The notes under the pieces: generated by a model
The model's input: only the letters and a program-made list of their open reading frames with translations
What the model was told of the DNA's origin: nothing
Databases searched by the model: none
Part shown: positions 32,733 through 44,700 of the stretch, piece after piece
Layout of the letters: the number at the start of each line of letters is the position of its first letter
Numbering within the stretch: position 1 is the first letter of the stretch
Source of the DNA: Datnioides undecimradiatus
Lineage: Eukaryota > Chordata > Actinopteri > Lobotiformes > Datnioididae
Direction of reading: 5' to 3'
DNA length: 64,000 bases
Assembly: GCA_008933995.1 (NCBI GenBank)
Contig: WARS01000046.1
Span: 2,776,026-2,840,025, forward strand
Made by a program: the position numbers and the translations under genes

Positions 32733-34569
32733 GACCACTTCTTTAATTAAAACTGTCTGGCCTGTTCTGTTGGCAGCTCACGGTTAGAGGATGGCGAGCG
32801 AAACTGATTCTGGGATGAAGTAATGTTAGTTTTATCCTTCTGATATTTGCAACCAAACTCTTCTGACCCAACAACTTCGTATAGCAAATAGTGTGGACGT
32901 GGCAAAGTGTGCCGTCTCTTCAGGGTGATCACTATAGGATGATGTGCGTTAATAGAATATAGAACTGGGGAACATAGACTCACTCTATATCTCCAAAGCT
33001 GGGCTTGAATGATGAGTTTACCTACTTTCTATTTAGAGTAAAAGCACAGGTGCAACTAATAACATTAACAAAGGCTCGAATTCTACTAAAGCGTCCTGAA
33101 CCTGGCAGAACGGATCAGACGCATGCGTCGTTAATCACGCCTCTGCTTCCCCTGCTGTGAAAGGTAGATGCCGGGCCAGGGACGCTGCATCAGCAAAGCC
33201 AAGAACACCTGCTGGTCCCGATACTCCACTATAAGAGGATCCCACATCACCGGTCCCAGTAAACAGTGTGACAAGGAGCCTGAAAAACACAGAAATAAAC
33301 CAAGAAACGGGAACACCAGCAGACCAGAGAGGCGTCCAGTATTTTATGGTTTTACTTTACATTAATGTTGCAAGTGCTCCTCCATGTGTAATAAAGAATC
33401 TTTTCTATTATTGTATGGACCTGCATAATGGATAAATAGCGATCTGGGGTTGGCTCAGCTTTGCACCACGGATGCACCACTGCGCCGCCACCTCTCCAAT
33501 CTCTCCCAGTGCTTCAAGGGAAAAAGTCAAGCGCTCTCCCACCACAGCACCGTTTTCTTCAAAAAGTTTTAATTTGCATAATTATTTACAACAGATGGTT
33601 GATAGCAGTACTCAGAGGAGGCAAAATATACCGAACCACATTGATAAAGCAGGGGGGAAAAAAAAAAAAAATGATAGAAATTGTCGAAACCATTTCGAAA
33701 CCTTGCATTTAGAAAAGAAAGTTTACAGTTCATTTATAGGTAAACAAATCTAGAAATGAAATATTCAGCTTAAATTAATTTTACAAACACAAACTGATCT
33801 GTAGAGTGCTGTAATACTGAACAGCAATGAAACACTAAATAATACATTCATTTTCACTATCCTGCATGCTATCTGAAGATCTTATAAAATAATGTTGACA
33901 AAGAAACAACAAAAACATGGTCAAGAGCGGAAAATAGTTCCATTTAAATTAGGCATATATTATATATTTATATATGTATATTTCTGTACAAATACTGAAT
34001 ATTTGGCATTATATTTATCCTCATTATTGATATATCTAACAATTCAAAATAGTTTTTAAGCTAACCACAAACCTTTGATGCTATCAAATTTTTTTTTTTT
34101 CTCATGTCACATTCAAAAACCCACAAGAGGCCTTCTGTTATTTCTACCCACAGCCACGACACAAGACATTTCTCCACCAAAGGCAAACGAAATTGTGACT
34201 GCTCTCTCCCCTCATAAAACACCAAAACGTAATGGACAGCACAGATATAGAAACACTGTTCCTCCCAGTTACACGGTGGCACACGCACATAAATCATAAT
34301 AATAATAATAATATGCAAATGTGGACAACATATATATAAATATATGCCTGTGTATGTATTGATTGGTGCAGAGACGAGCAGTGGTGTAAAATAGTACAAC
34401 TGTCCACTGACACTGCAGACGGGCACTAAATAATGTGAGAATAGTAGAACAAGACTTACAGAAATCAAGTGTGAGAAGATATTACATGTAAGCAGCAGCC
34501 GCTTATTAAAAAGGGACAGTGTCACATTTTGAGAAAGGAACGTCTTTGTTTTCTTGAAAAGTTAAAAAG

Positions 34570-34940
34570 TTTGATACCATTTCTGTTCATACGAAGCCAC
34601 AGCCGGGAGCCGGTTAGCTTAGCTTAGCACAAAGACCGATAATGGAGAAACATATGGCGGGTAATTATTATATTTATGTATGCATAAAAGGACGATTTGT
34701 GGTATCTTACTGATCTATTTCTATGTCGCAAACCAGAAGTTTCACCCGTCGCTTGGCTGCTTCATATGGGGGAAACAGCTGGAAACTACAAACTAAACAA
34801 ACTGAATATGATGAGTTAATTAGTGAGCTTTAGATGTGCTGTAGGTGCGCTTTCTTCCTGTTTTGAGTCTTTATGCTAAGCTACGCTAATCGGCTGCTGG
34901 TTGGAGCTTCACATTGGCAGAGATGAATGGTATCGATCAA
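34570..34940. repeat. Inverted pair of a teleost interspersed repeat
   Basis: The left arm 34570-34636 (agccgggagccggttagctt and agcttagcacaaagac) is matched in inverse by the right arm 34867-34940 (gtctttatgctaagctacgc and taatcggctgctgg). The similarity continues outward to ttgatacc on one side and ggtatcgatcaa on the other. The spacer is about 230 bases. Each arm looks like a copy of the family at 21.1 kb. Confidence 0.75.
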
Positions 34941-37931
34941 CTCATCAGACCCCCCCCCCCCCCCAAAAACCCACATTTAAATCTGTCCCAAAATGTTAAG
35001 CAGCTTCTTCTAAACAGCCCGACCACCACCTAAGCAGTGCTGCACCATTAGGTTTGTGAGAAGTGTAAAGATCTGTATGAGAAGCCAAACTAAATGTCTA
35101 AATTAGGCTTATTGCTTGAGGAGCAGATACACTCTCATACAGCCCAGTGTTAACGCAAGCTTCATGACTCACTTGACCGCTGTTTGTCTCATGACAACAG
35201 GGGGAAAAAAAACAAGTCGTGTGGTTTATGAGAAGAGAGAGCAAGCAATAGAAAGACATCTTTGCAGTGCAACTGTATCAGAAACAAGGAGAAAAGCTTC
35301 CAATGAAAGTTTAATGGCGTCCCGCTTGAAGAGAGACTGCGTAGAGATCCTCAAGATATGTAAAAGGGAAACTCTGGGCTCTGTCTTGAGGATATAATGT
35401 GACACTGCTGTTTGATGTGTGTGTGTGTGTGTGTATGCGTGTGCATTTGATGCTTTTGGTGTGTGCTGATTGTCAGAATAAACAAACAAACAAACAAAAA
35501 AAATAAGCAAATCGAGGGAAAATACAAGGAGAGAAGTTGGTTGATTCAGCACCTATGCGGACTCCTCTGAGGTTTTATCTCCAGGACAGCTATTGAACGT
35601 GTTCATTTAAAATACGGTGCTGCAAACTGTGTTGTACAAAGCATGAGCGCGTGTCTTGAGATGTCACTTAACAGCGAAAAGTGACCCTAGAGCTCATTCG
35701 TGTGAGTATTACTGAAAGTTAGCTGACTTTGTCTTCACTCTAGATATATATATATATATATTTCAAAATCAGCATAAAGTAAATCATAACTAGGTGGTCG
35801 TGCGTGAGCTTGTGTAGGATTGGGTGCTGGATGACAACGGCAGCACGTGTTTTTGCTCCTGTAGTGTGTGCAGCACAACGGACGGCGTGCTTTCAGTGCT
35901 CTGTGAATGAAAAGGTGATCTGCACCGGGGTCTGCGAGCTCTGCCGCCCCACAGAAGTACTGCTGCATAGTACACAGGCATGACAAAGTGTTCCTGTGGA
36001 GGTTACGACGACTCCTACTAATACCATGTTCGCTAAAAACACTTAACCGTGAGGTAAATAGCTGTAGGTGAGCCTGCCTGTCATTGTATGAAAACACTAT
36101 TGCACTTTTTGGCTGGTCAAGTTTTGTCAGTCTCCAGATTCTGCAGATGTGAATGCCAAAAAAAAGGCAGAAACATCACAAGATTACAATATCACAGCTA
36201 GGAGGAAAAAATAGATAAAAACCTCTGAATAAATGGTCTTTTATGCTTTTGGCTGAAATGGATGTGACATGCACTTCGCGGCGTGTTCTACACCGTCATA
36301 TCCACTCGCAGAAATCCACAGATTTTCATGCATTTCCCTTTGTTTTTGATGGAGCTTCTGTCGTAGCGTGTAAATTCGATTCTTAAAACGCAACTGCGTC
36401 GATCACAGCGGGATATCTGTGTGATCTGGACCCAAAAAAAACAAAAAAAAAAAAATTAAAGAAGCAAACGTTAGCTGCATCCTCCTTTGATATCCTCTAG
36501 ACTGTTTTGTGCTGAAGTTTATTACAGTAGGACGCTTGGATTGGTAAATAAATGTAAATTAGTCTTAAACTCTGCAGTCCGACCCAGCCCAGTTTCCAGC
36601 CCTTTGTAATGGTGTTATGGACAAAACCTGCACTTTTAAGAGGTGTTGCAGTCCTGTTTTTTGTTTTTTTTTTCTCCATGCAACTCGACCCAGAACATTC
36701 ACTCACAGAGTCCTATGAGAATCAAACTGTAAGGCACCTGAGGATTTGTCATGTACATAATTGCCAAACTCCTAAGTCCCCCTCGTAGCATGGCGGGACG
36801 CCGACGCGAAGAAAAGAAACACATGTAGCGTGGTTCATCTGAAATGCTAATGAGAAGTAACAACAGGTAAATGGTACCATGATTATAGAATAGCCCCGCA
36901 TGATACCACAAAAAAAAAACAAAACACATTTGCTTATAGTATCAATCATCTGTAATGCGACTGTGTGCATTTGACTCGTCACTCGCAGCAGCTGGTGTCC
37001 CTGTGACTTCTGAGGACAGCTTTGTGTCCGCTATCAGTCCCACTCATTGGTGATTGGTGCAAAAACGTGACATCATCGTTTTTCATTCGAGCCAGTGACT
37101 GTGAGGTTGTGAGTCCTGTCAATCCTATTCCTTCTCCTGTCCCCCTTCACACGCTGACCGCACAGAAAAAGGTCATTTAAAGTTTGTTTTTGTTTTTTTT
37201 TTTTAAATGTGCTAAACCGACTTCATTACCTGCCACCAGCACTTTGATGATCTTATTTATGTCAACTTGTTGGAAAATCAATTCAAACAACCTGCAAAAA
37301 GCAACTGAAAATATGAAGCTGATGCTACAAAAAAGACACTATAATAAATTTTTTTTTTTTTTTTTTTAGAAATAAGGAAAAGAGGTAACGATGACCGGAT
37401 CATTAAGCGGTACACATGATGGAATCACAGTATGCAGTCTGTGGGAAGTAGCCTTGATTTGCATGACTTTCAGTCAGGTGGAAGAGCAGTTGGATTGTTA
37501 AAGTAGCCCCATCAGCTGTAATTCAGAGGGGCCGTTGTTGGTCCCTCTTGAGAGGACTTGGGGAGGAACCAGGTGAATAAATGAGGGTTTGTACTGTTTC
37601 AAAGCTTAACAGTGTTCTCCAAAAGATGAGTGAAGATGCTGATATTCACGGACTTACGAGGGAGACGGAAGAAAGGTGGCCAACGACAGCAGAGGCGTGG
37701 TCGAACGACGACCACGGCACTTTTAGATTGTATTAATGTGTATCAGAGTTTATTAAAGCCAGTCTTAAATTGCTCTTAAACATGTTTAGCTGGATTAGAC
37801 TTAAATATATATATATATAAACTTTCTTTATATCAGCCATAAATAACCCTGCTCCTCTTTATTAAACGATTTATTAAAACATGTATAGTTATTCATTAAT
37901 AAATAAAATAGTTATATCAGAAACATGTAAA

Positions 37932-37932
<1 letters not shown>

Positions 37933-37971
<39 letters not shown>
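37933..37971 (+). repeat. AT dinucleotide microsatellite
   Basis: About 19 AT units. A shorter tract of the same kind lies at 37806-37819. Confidence 0.95.
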
Positions 37972-37974
<3 letters not shown>

Positions 37975-40892
37975 TCTGGTGTGACTAGTTGACCAATCGG
38001 GCCAAGAGAAGGTGAATAGCTTCATTCATTGTTGTGGATAAAGTGCAAAATGTGTTTGAATGGATCAAGAAGAAACACTTGAAAGAACAGAAACTTGTGT
38101 CAAACTTTCCCTTGACAAACATCACGACGAGTTGCAGTAACACTGCAAACTCTGTCTCTACCATACTCTATCCAAACTGTAATATGAAATTAATGGTGTT
38201 AACGCTGTAGGTAAAGCCCCATAATAGAAGGAGATACTGATCTTAAAAGTAAACCCTTGACTTGTCACTCTTTGATCTTCAATCCACACCGGGACACAAT
38301 AAAGAAATACACGATTAAATAAATGACTCGATTTGAATTTTTAGCTTAAAAAAACATGTGAATTACAGAGGAAGCTGGGATATTGTAAATATGTTCATTT
38401 GTGAATATAAATCAAATCTTAGCGGTAAGAAAATAGTTGATTTTGTTCATTCTTAATAGAAATCTCAGTGTAAAGGTGTGAGAGCTTGTCACACTGAGTT
38501 ACTGCACTGGGACCCTCACATAGCCATTTCCTTTGTCTGCGTCTTAACTGTATCTGAGTTACATTTGAGTCATATGTGCCATTGTTATTATTTTATATTG
38601 ATAAAATGTGAAACTTTGAGGTTAAAGCAAACCTCAAACCAGTGTCAGCTGATGCGCCGCCCTTGTGTGTCATCTTTTATTATTTTCTCTGCATTTCATC
38701 CAAACAACAGCCCCACCAAGGGGTCACCGGCCACAAGCCCCTCCTCATGAGTGGTATATGCATAATATGCTCCTAGCTGATATTGTACATTAGGTATTAT
38801 TGATTTAAATAAGTAATGTATAGTTTTCATTATAGCTCATGTGAAAGAACATTAAATAAAATGCATAGCATCTGTCACTGCATCGCTGTGACTAGCATGT
38901 GGAAAAGAACAAATTGAGTTTTAATAAAAGTAATGATAAAATAAGCCAGAGCTTTGGAGCGACTCCTCTCCTGTCCAGTTGAGTTGGATTTTCCAGCATC
39001 CGCTCATCTCCTGGGACGTTTTTGTGTTGTTTTGTTTTTTTGCATCTTTATGGGGCTCTACATTCATGAGTGGTTTGGTTAAGGCCGTCTGGTAAGGTAA
39101 GGGTTTCAGATGTAGTGCTGATGCACACGCGTCACAAAGCAAAACACTCCAGCTTCAGGTGGGACGAGCCTCAACGCAAAGCAAAGCAAAGCAAAACCCT
39201 GTCACAACCAAACACCCTCCCCCCGCCCCAGGACTAGTACGACTCACTGCCTCACACGAGCATTTAAAGCACACAGACTGCCCTCCACCCACTCAGTGTC
39301 GCTCTGATTACAATAAAATGGGAAACATTAAACACTGTACTGCAGCATAACTCCAGTGGCCCTATATCAACATTTGTTTTAATTAGCTGGGGTCAGATTG
39401 GGGCAAATGAGGATGAATGGGCGTGTATTGCGAAATGCTAGGGCATCGGTGTTGGTGTGCTATAAAATATGGACAGCGTGTTCAGCTAGCTATAGTGCTA
39501 TGCCCTTGGCTCAGGGTGGGCACATTAAAGATTTTACTTTCAGGTTGGTGGAATGTCAAAGCCTGTAATCTCTCCCCTCTGTCTGATAATAATAACCCCC
39601 CCCGACCTCTTTGCATGTTAGAAAGGAAGTTAAGCCATAAAACCTTCTCCTCATTTAAATCACTGAGGGCAAGAGCATTGCAAAGATGATCTTTCCTAAA
39701 GTCACAATCTACCACAAGTCATCGGAGAGACAACGGGCACCATATTAATAGATCTCTGTTTAAAAAGTCCTTGAGTGTGTGTGTGTGCGTGCACATAGGA
39801 CTGGGTAAAGGACAACAGTTTTAGAGTAAAAAGCAGCACCATTTACTATAGTAACTGAATATTGTTAAAGTGTCATTTGCACCTGTCTTTCCTAGACTAC
39901 ATGAGCAGATCAAAGTAACGACAGAAGTGTTTTCATTATGCCCCACTTGGACCAAAAAAAAAAAAAAAAAAAAGGTTGGATGCAGTGTGTGTGTGTTATG
40001 AGACGTGGTTTCTGTTGGCTGAGAAACACCCCTTAGTAAGCAAGACAAATGCACTGTCAAATCAACCCACGACTGTTTCAACTATAAATACTAAATGTAT
40101 ACTGTAGATCGTGATGTCTGTCATATGATAGATACCGTAAGTATAATTAAAAGTGTTAGAATCACAATATTGTTATAGTTACGAGAGGCCTGAACGCCGT
40201 CAGAAAGAAATGAAAACAAGACAACACGAGGTGCAGTTTATATGACCTATAGATTAACATGAAATTCTGTAGTAAATTTCCCATTTCTGTCCTTGCAATT
40301 CAACTGCAACAATATCACATGAGCTTCATAAACTACATTTCCCTTGGAAATACAAACATGAATATTATAAGGTGCAAAATGCATTGTTTGATACAGTCAC
40401 CTCTTCCAGGCTGCGCAGAAACTGTCTCTTTGTTAATAATTCATATTTGTTCTGCAATGGAAATGCATCCAGCAGCAAGTACATAGCTTAAAAATGTCTA
40501 AGGGGGGTGGTGGCATTGAGTGAGAGGGATGGGGGAGGATGGGGGGGGGTGGGTGGGGGGTGGATTAATGCTGAAATGAAGTTCGGGGACTTTGAGCCTT
40601 GTTTTCAGATCTCATTCAGCAACACTGGTCAAACAGCTGCAGCATGCCCGGCTAAAGTTATAGTACTCGGACCAGCTGTGCAGCACCTCGGACACACGGC
40701 CAAACACTCCAGACACTGTTGCATTTTCACTTTTTCACCACAAATTGGCAGGAAAGGAAGAGAAGTTGATCACTCGACGCGCCAGGGTTCGACCCAACCA
40801 CACAGAAAAAGCCTTAGCCTCATCAAATCACAACCATCTGTATGTATTTAAAGGCTTTTCCACCTTGCTAAGACAGTGGGGAACTTGGATCT

Positions 40893-40912
40893 CTGCTGCT
40901 GCTGCTGCTGCT
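40893..40912 (+). repeat. CTG trinucleotide tract
   Basis: Nearly seven CTG units in non-coding sequence downstream of dlgap2 (CAG on the dlgap2 strand). Confidence 0.9.
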
Positions 40913-41155
40913 CCTTCACTCAGGGTGCTTTAGCCCAAGACCATTGTTGCTGGTGAGAAACTCTAGAAGAGTCGCACTTTGTGTTTCCCTTTAAATGCGG
41001 CAAGTGTAGGACTACGCTCACTCACAGCGCGGCGATGGATCAATGAAATCTCTAACTTGAATCAGTGGTTCTCAAATAAATACCTGGTGAAATGTTGATT
41101 TTGGGGGGGAATAGCAGCTCATTCTCGTGGTGGCAAAGAGTCCTGTGTGGGTTTA

Positions 41156-41376
41156 AAGCTACACTAGGCAACTTCAGGTTACCAAAAAGACGCTGGTGTG
41201 TCCAGTTTTCTCAGTGTTGGGCTTCATTTTAGGGGTTTTCTTTATTACTTCACGACCGTCCACACTTGATGCTCAGGGAAGGCGGGGCGTTCTTCCCTGC
41301 GGCAGTGCCACATTGTCATTTAAGCTGATTGGACAGGATGGGTGTTAGACTTTAAATCTAGTGCCTAGTGTAGCTT
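41156..41376 (+). mobile_element. MITE-like element with perfect 15-bp terminal inverted repeats
   Basis: AAGCTACACTAGGCA at 41156-41170 is exactly reversed and complemented at 41362-41376. The 221-base interior has no coding capacity. On the minus strand it contains an AATAAA (41246-41241), so it could supply a poly(A) signal about 300 bases after the dlgap2 stop. Target duplication not evident. Confidence 0.75.
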
Positions 41377-41543
41377 CAGCCGGGGACAACCCAGAGAATG
41401 GCGACAGATGATGGAAACGTTGGACGAGCTTTGACGAAAATGATGAAAGCAAGAGGAGGAGGAGGAGGAGGCCGGATGTGACGCCACGAGCTGGTGTTGG
41501 GTGGAGGTGGACAAAGAGGAGCTGAAGGATGAATCCGTGGACC

Positions 41544-41759
41544 TCAAAGCCGCGTCTGGGCTTCAGGGATGTAGATCTCGATGCTGTCTGCCCTCTCTGT
41601 GGCTGAGTTCTGTCTGAAAGAAGCTGCTCGTTTGGCAGCCATGAGGCGTCTGCGGGCTTCCTGTCGCTGGCGGTCCTGAAGGTCCAGAGAGCGCTCTCGC
41701 GTCACACCGCCACGTCCCTTGGTCGGCCGCTTTGGCATAGGTGGTGGCCATTTCCGCTC
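41544..41759 (-). CDS. dlgap2: dlgap2 terminal exon with PDZ ligand QTRL
   Basis: Acceptor ctgcag (minus strand). It encodes ERKWPPPMPKRPTKGRGGVT, then RERSLDLQDRQRQEARRRLM and AAKRAASFRQNSATERADSI, ending EIYIPEAQTRL and TGA at 41546-41544. The final four residues are the class I PDZ ligand that binds SHANK in this family. Confidence 0.96.
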   Translation of the reverse strand, partial: ERKWPPPMPKRPTKGRGGVTRERSLDLQDRQRQEARRRLMAAKRAASFRQNSATERADSIEIYIPEAQTRL

Positions 41760-44700
41760 CTGCAGGATCCAGAAACACATACTTACAACAAACTGAGTTA
41801 CTTCCTGCTTGTCTTCATCGTTCATTTATCTGCTCATTAGTTTCACCTGTGTCTCATTTTCCCTCCACTTCAAAGCGTGACTACCCCTTTGTTCTTAGCA
41901 TCCTAACCATTTCCTCAAATGTTTCCTTGTGTTTCTTCTTTGGGGTTTCTCGCTCATGGGTTTATTTCCCTCTTGGACGTCCATTTCTGGTTTTAACCCT
42001 GCCTGTCTCAACCACTGGTGAACTTTTATATCTGTGCTCATTGTGATTGTGATCATTACGTAGCCAGAACATCGCAGAACCCTTGTCAGGACAGTGAAAT
42101 ATCAGCCATCTGACCTACAAATCTGAACACACCAACACAAAATAACTTTCAAATGCAGGTGGAGCTCCTCCGATTGCCCGGGAAACTGGTGTCGGTGTAA
42201 AACTGCGCCTGCCTTGAAGGAAAGAAGACCAATACAGAGCATCTGTGTCACTGTCAGGGCTCAGCTTCATGGAGCTTGCAATGTGCCCATTAGCTGCTGG
42301 AGGTAAATAACTCTCTCACAACTACAACTGTAGCATGAAGATAATTATCCAAGTGCCCTGAAGGATCTCGTCTATCTCTAAAGAACACATTACCGTCTGA
42401 ATGTGCCTCTTCCAGACGCAGCTCGCTCATCGACAAGCACCACTCTCACTAATGTGCTTTGATTCCAGCTGTTGGGCTTTTCATCCCCTGACTAACACTT
42501 TTACATTTCATCTAAGTTTAATATAATCGGGGGGGGGGGTTCATTCAGTTTCATACATAACTACCTTTTTAAACATAATGTTAACAAATTACCTTGTTTT
42601 AGGCTGATTACTCGTGGCATCGTTCCACAAACGCTGGCTCTTAAAGCGGCGTTGCATACGTTCCATCCTGTGCATACTGCAGCAAAACTGTGCCATCTAC
42701 CCTGATATCGTCCTCTAAACCTCTAAATCAGTATGTCGTGCGAAAGCAAAGTAATATGTCCAAACACAGTGTTAAAACAAGATAATCTCTCTTTAATCGA
42801 ATAGAGAAAATTCTCCGTATGATACTGTCTGCGTCAATTTCCATTAAGTCAAGTTGGTTTGCCACTTCGTGCTGGTGGAAAGCAAGCTTAAGCACCGTTG
42901 TTTACTGCCTGATCCAACGTTACATTGATGATTTTCACAGAAAAACATTTTTAGAGCATGCTCCTAGCTGGCTGAGCTGAACCGATGCCGCCACCTAACA
43001 CTGTCCCTGCGGTGTTATGATAAGAATGATTAACCTCCCGCTGGTCATGAGCCTAAAAAAAGAAGGCAAATGTTGTTACTGCAGTTTTCCTCGAAAGCTG
43101 AGCAAGTTCATCTGGAGCCCATTAAGACTAATTATTATTAGCGTGTGGAGTCTTTTGAAGGGGGGGGGGGGCAGATCCTAGTTTTACCTTCTTCTCTGGG
43201 CTCTCCACCAGCTGCCACTGGTTGCTCTTGATCTGCTGCAGCTCATCAAACTTGGCAGTGACGTCATCGATGGAAAGCTGCAAGAGGTCCCAGAATCCAG
43301 CCAAGTCCTGAGATGTGGGTCTGGGCATGGCACTGGGGTCCTGAGGCGACCAGAGGGACACACAAAATGCAGTGAGTGTTATTTTTTAAATGAATTTTAC
43401 TGCTGCAATCTTTTGTTATCAACATGAGCTGTGTCATACAAAATGTATATCAAATTTATTTAAATATTAATCAAATCTATGAACTTTCTAGACTTAATGT
43501 GACTCACAGTGAAGTCAACGTCTGAACCTCACCACTTCCACCACTGTGTGGCAGTGCAGCACCAACATTGCCTCCACTGACGGCTCCTGACAACATCCCT
43601 TCACTCAAGGGTGCCCACAATCTTTCCCTTGGGGGGCCAGAAGTGAAATTTAGTGTTTAGCTATGGGATGAAAGCTTTTCGAGGTGTACTGTTAAGATAC
43701 AGCAGATTACAGGAATTGCCTTAATGGACTCCCTGCACGGTGTGTCACTCTGCCATCTATGCTCAGATTCTGCAAAGGAAATTAAATTAGGGATCCTACA
43801 TTTAAATATTTCATTCATTTAGTTTTGTTTTGCAGTTATTTATTATTAGAAACATGTGGCCGGACACATCGCTCTTACTGTGGGCCTGATTTGGGCATCT
43901 CTGCCTGAACTGGATTAAATGCATATTTCTATAAGAGCAGAGTTGGTCTATTGTGTGCTGTAGCAACAACAATGATTAGCAATCATCAAAGGTCATTTTA
44001 TAGTCACGTGACAGAGGGAGTGAGATGTGCTGCTTATTAATAGTTATTAGGCCAAATTAAGCATCATTATTCCTCTTCTCACACTGACTGTGCCCAAATT
44101 GCTGTCTCCACAGGTGCTTTTGGAGAAAAATGTAATTCCCCTCTCCCTAAAATCTGTCGCTCCTTATTCTGCGGATGTGTCAAACCACATCTCACGCGAT
44201 CAGACAGCTGCATATAGCCACGTGCTCATTACCACAGACAGCAAACACAGGATGAGTGTCACCTCAGACCAAAACGCGAGGGCTGTCAAGTCGAACTTCA
44301 AAGCACCTCCAGAGCTTTTTATAGATACAGCATGCAGTTCTCCGTCCGTCCAGCAGGGAAACAGAGTCGTTCCCTCACTCAGACACGTCTGAAAGCTCAG
44401 GGCAATCTAAGGCTTGTCACTACCAATGTTAGACTTAATTCATCATCCCATTATCTATGGGGAGAGAGGGAGCGAGCGCAGCCCAAAACCATCCAGAAAG
44501 AGAGCTACACACCGAGCTGAGACACACGCACACACACACACAAAATAAATTAAAAAAAAAAACACACAACGCAAGGCAGTCAGAGTCAGAGAGCAGGCAG
44601 ATTTCAACCGCCTCCGCGAGGTTTTTGCATTTCATTTTAAAAAATTAGCTGCGCTTTACTGAAGGTGCGATTAAGCGCCTGCCTGTCTCTTTCACCGTCT

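Larger units (their letters stand above)
29706..32752 (+). other. ptprk: Probable ptprk 3' UTR (end uncertain)
   Basis: This is non-coding sequence downstream of the stop. It contains a GGA tract, a C run near 30070 and a 28-base A run at 30785-30812. TGTAAATA Pumilio-type motifs occur at 31165-31172 and 32074-32081, and an inserted hAT-like short element lies at 31270-31435. Candidate poly(A) signals are ATTAAA 31448, AATAAA 32078, AATAAA 32594 and AATAAA 32727. The last has a GT-rich stretch downstream and is my preferred end. Another AATAAA lies at 33390. Confidence 0.5.
32753..41543. other. Tail-to-tail region between ptprk and dlgap2
   Basis: 8.8 kb without a convincing coding frame. 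It probably holds the distal dlgap2 3' UTR, because that gene runs towards it. It contains the inverted repeat at 34.57-34.94 kb, a C run at 34952-34968, AT tracts at 35744-35761 and 37933-37971, A/T runs at 37348-37368 and 39956-39973, and a CTG tract at 40893-40912. The 41.2 kb inverted-repeat element also lies here. Several minus-strand AATAAA candidates occur (for example TTTATT at 37865 and 37875), so I cannot place the dlgap2 mRNA end. Confidence 0.6.

Noticed and set aside
34061-34525. 154-codon minus-strand open frame
   Set aside because: Low-complexity and hydrophobic by AT bias. It overlaps AT-rich simple sequence and has no recognisable domain or splice context.
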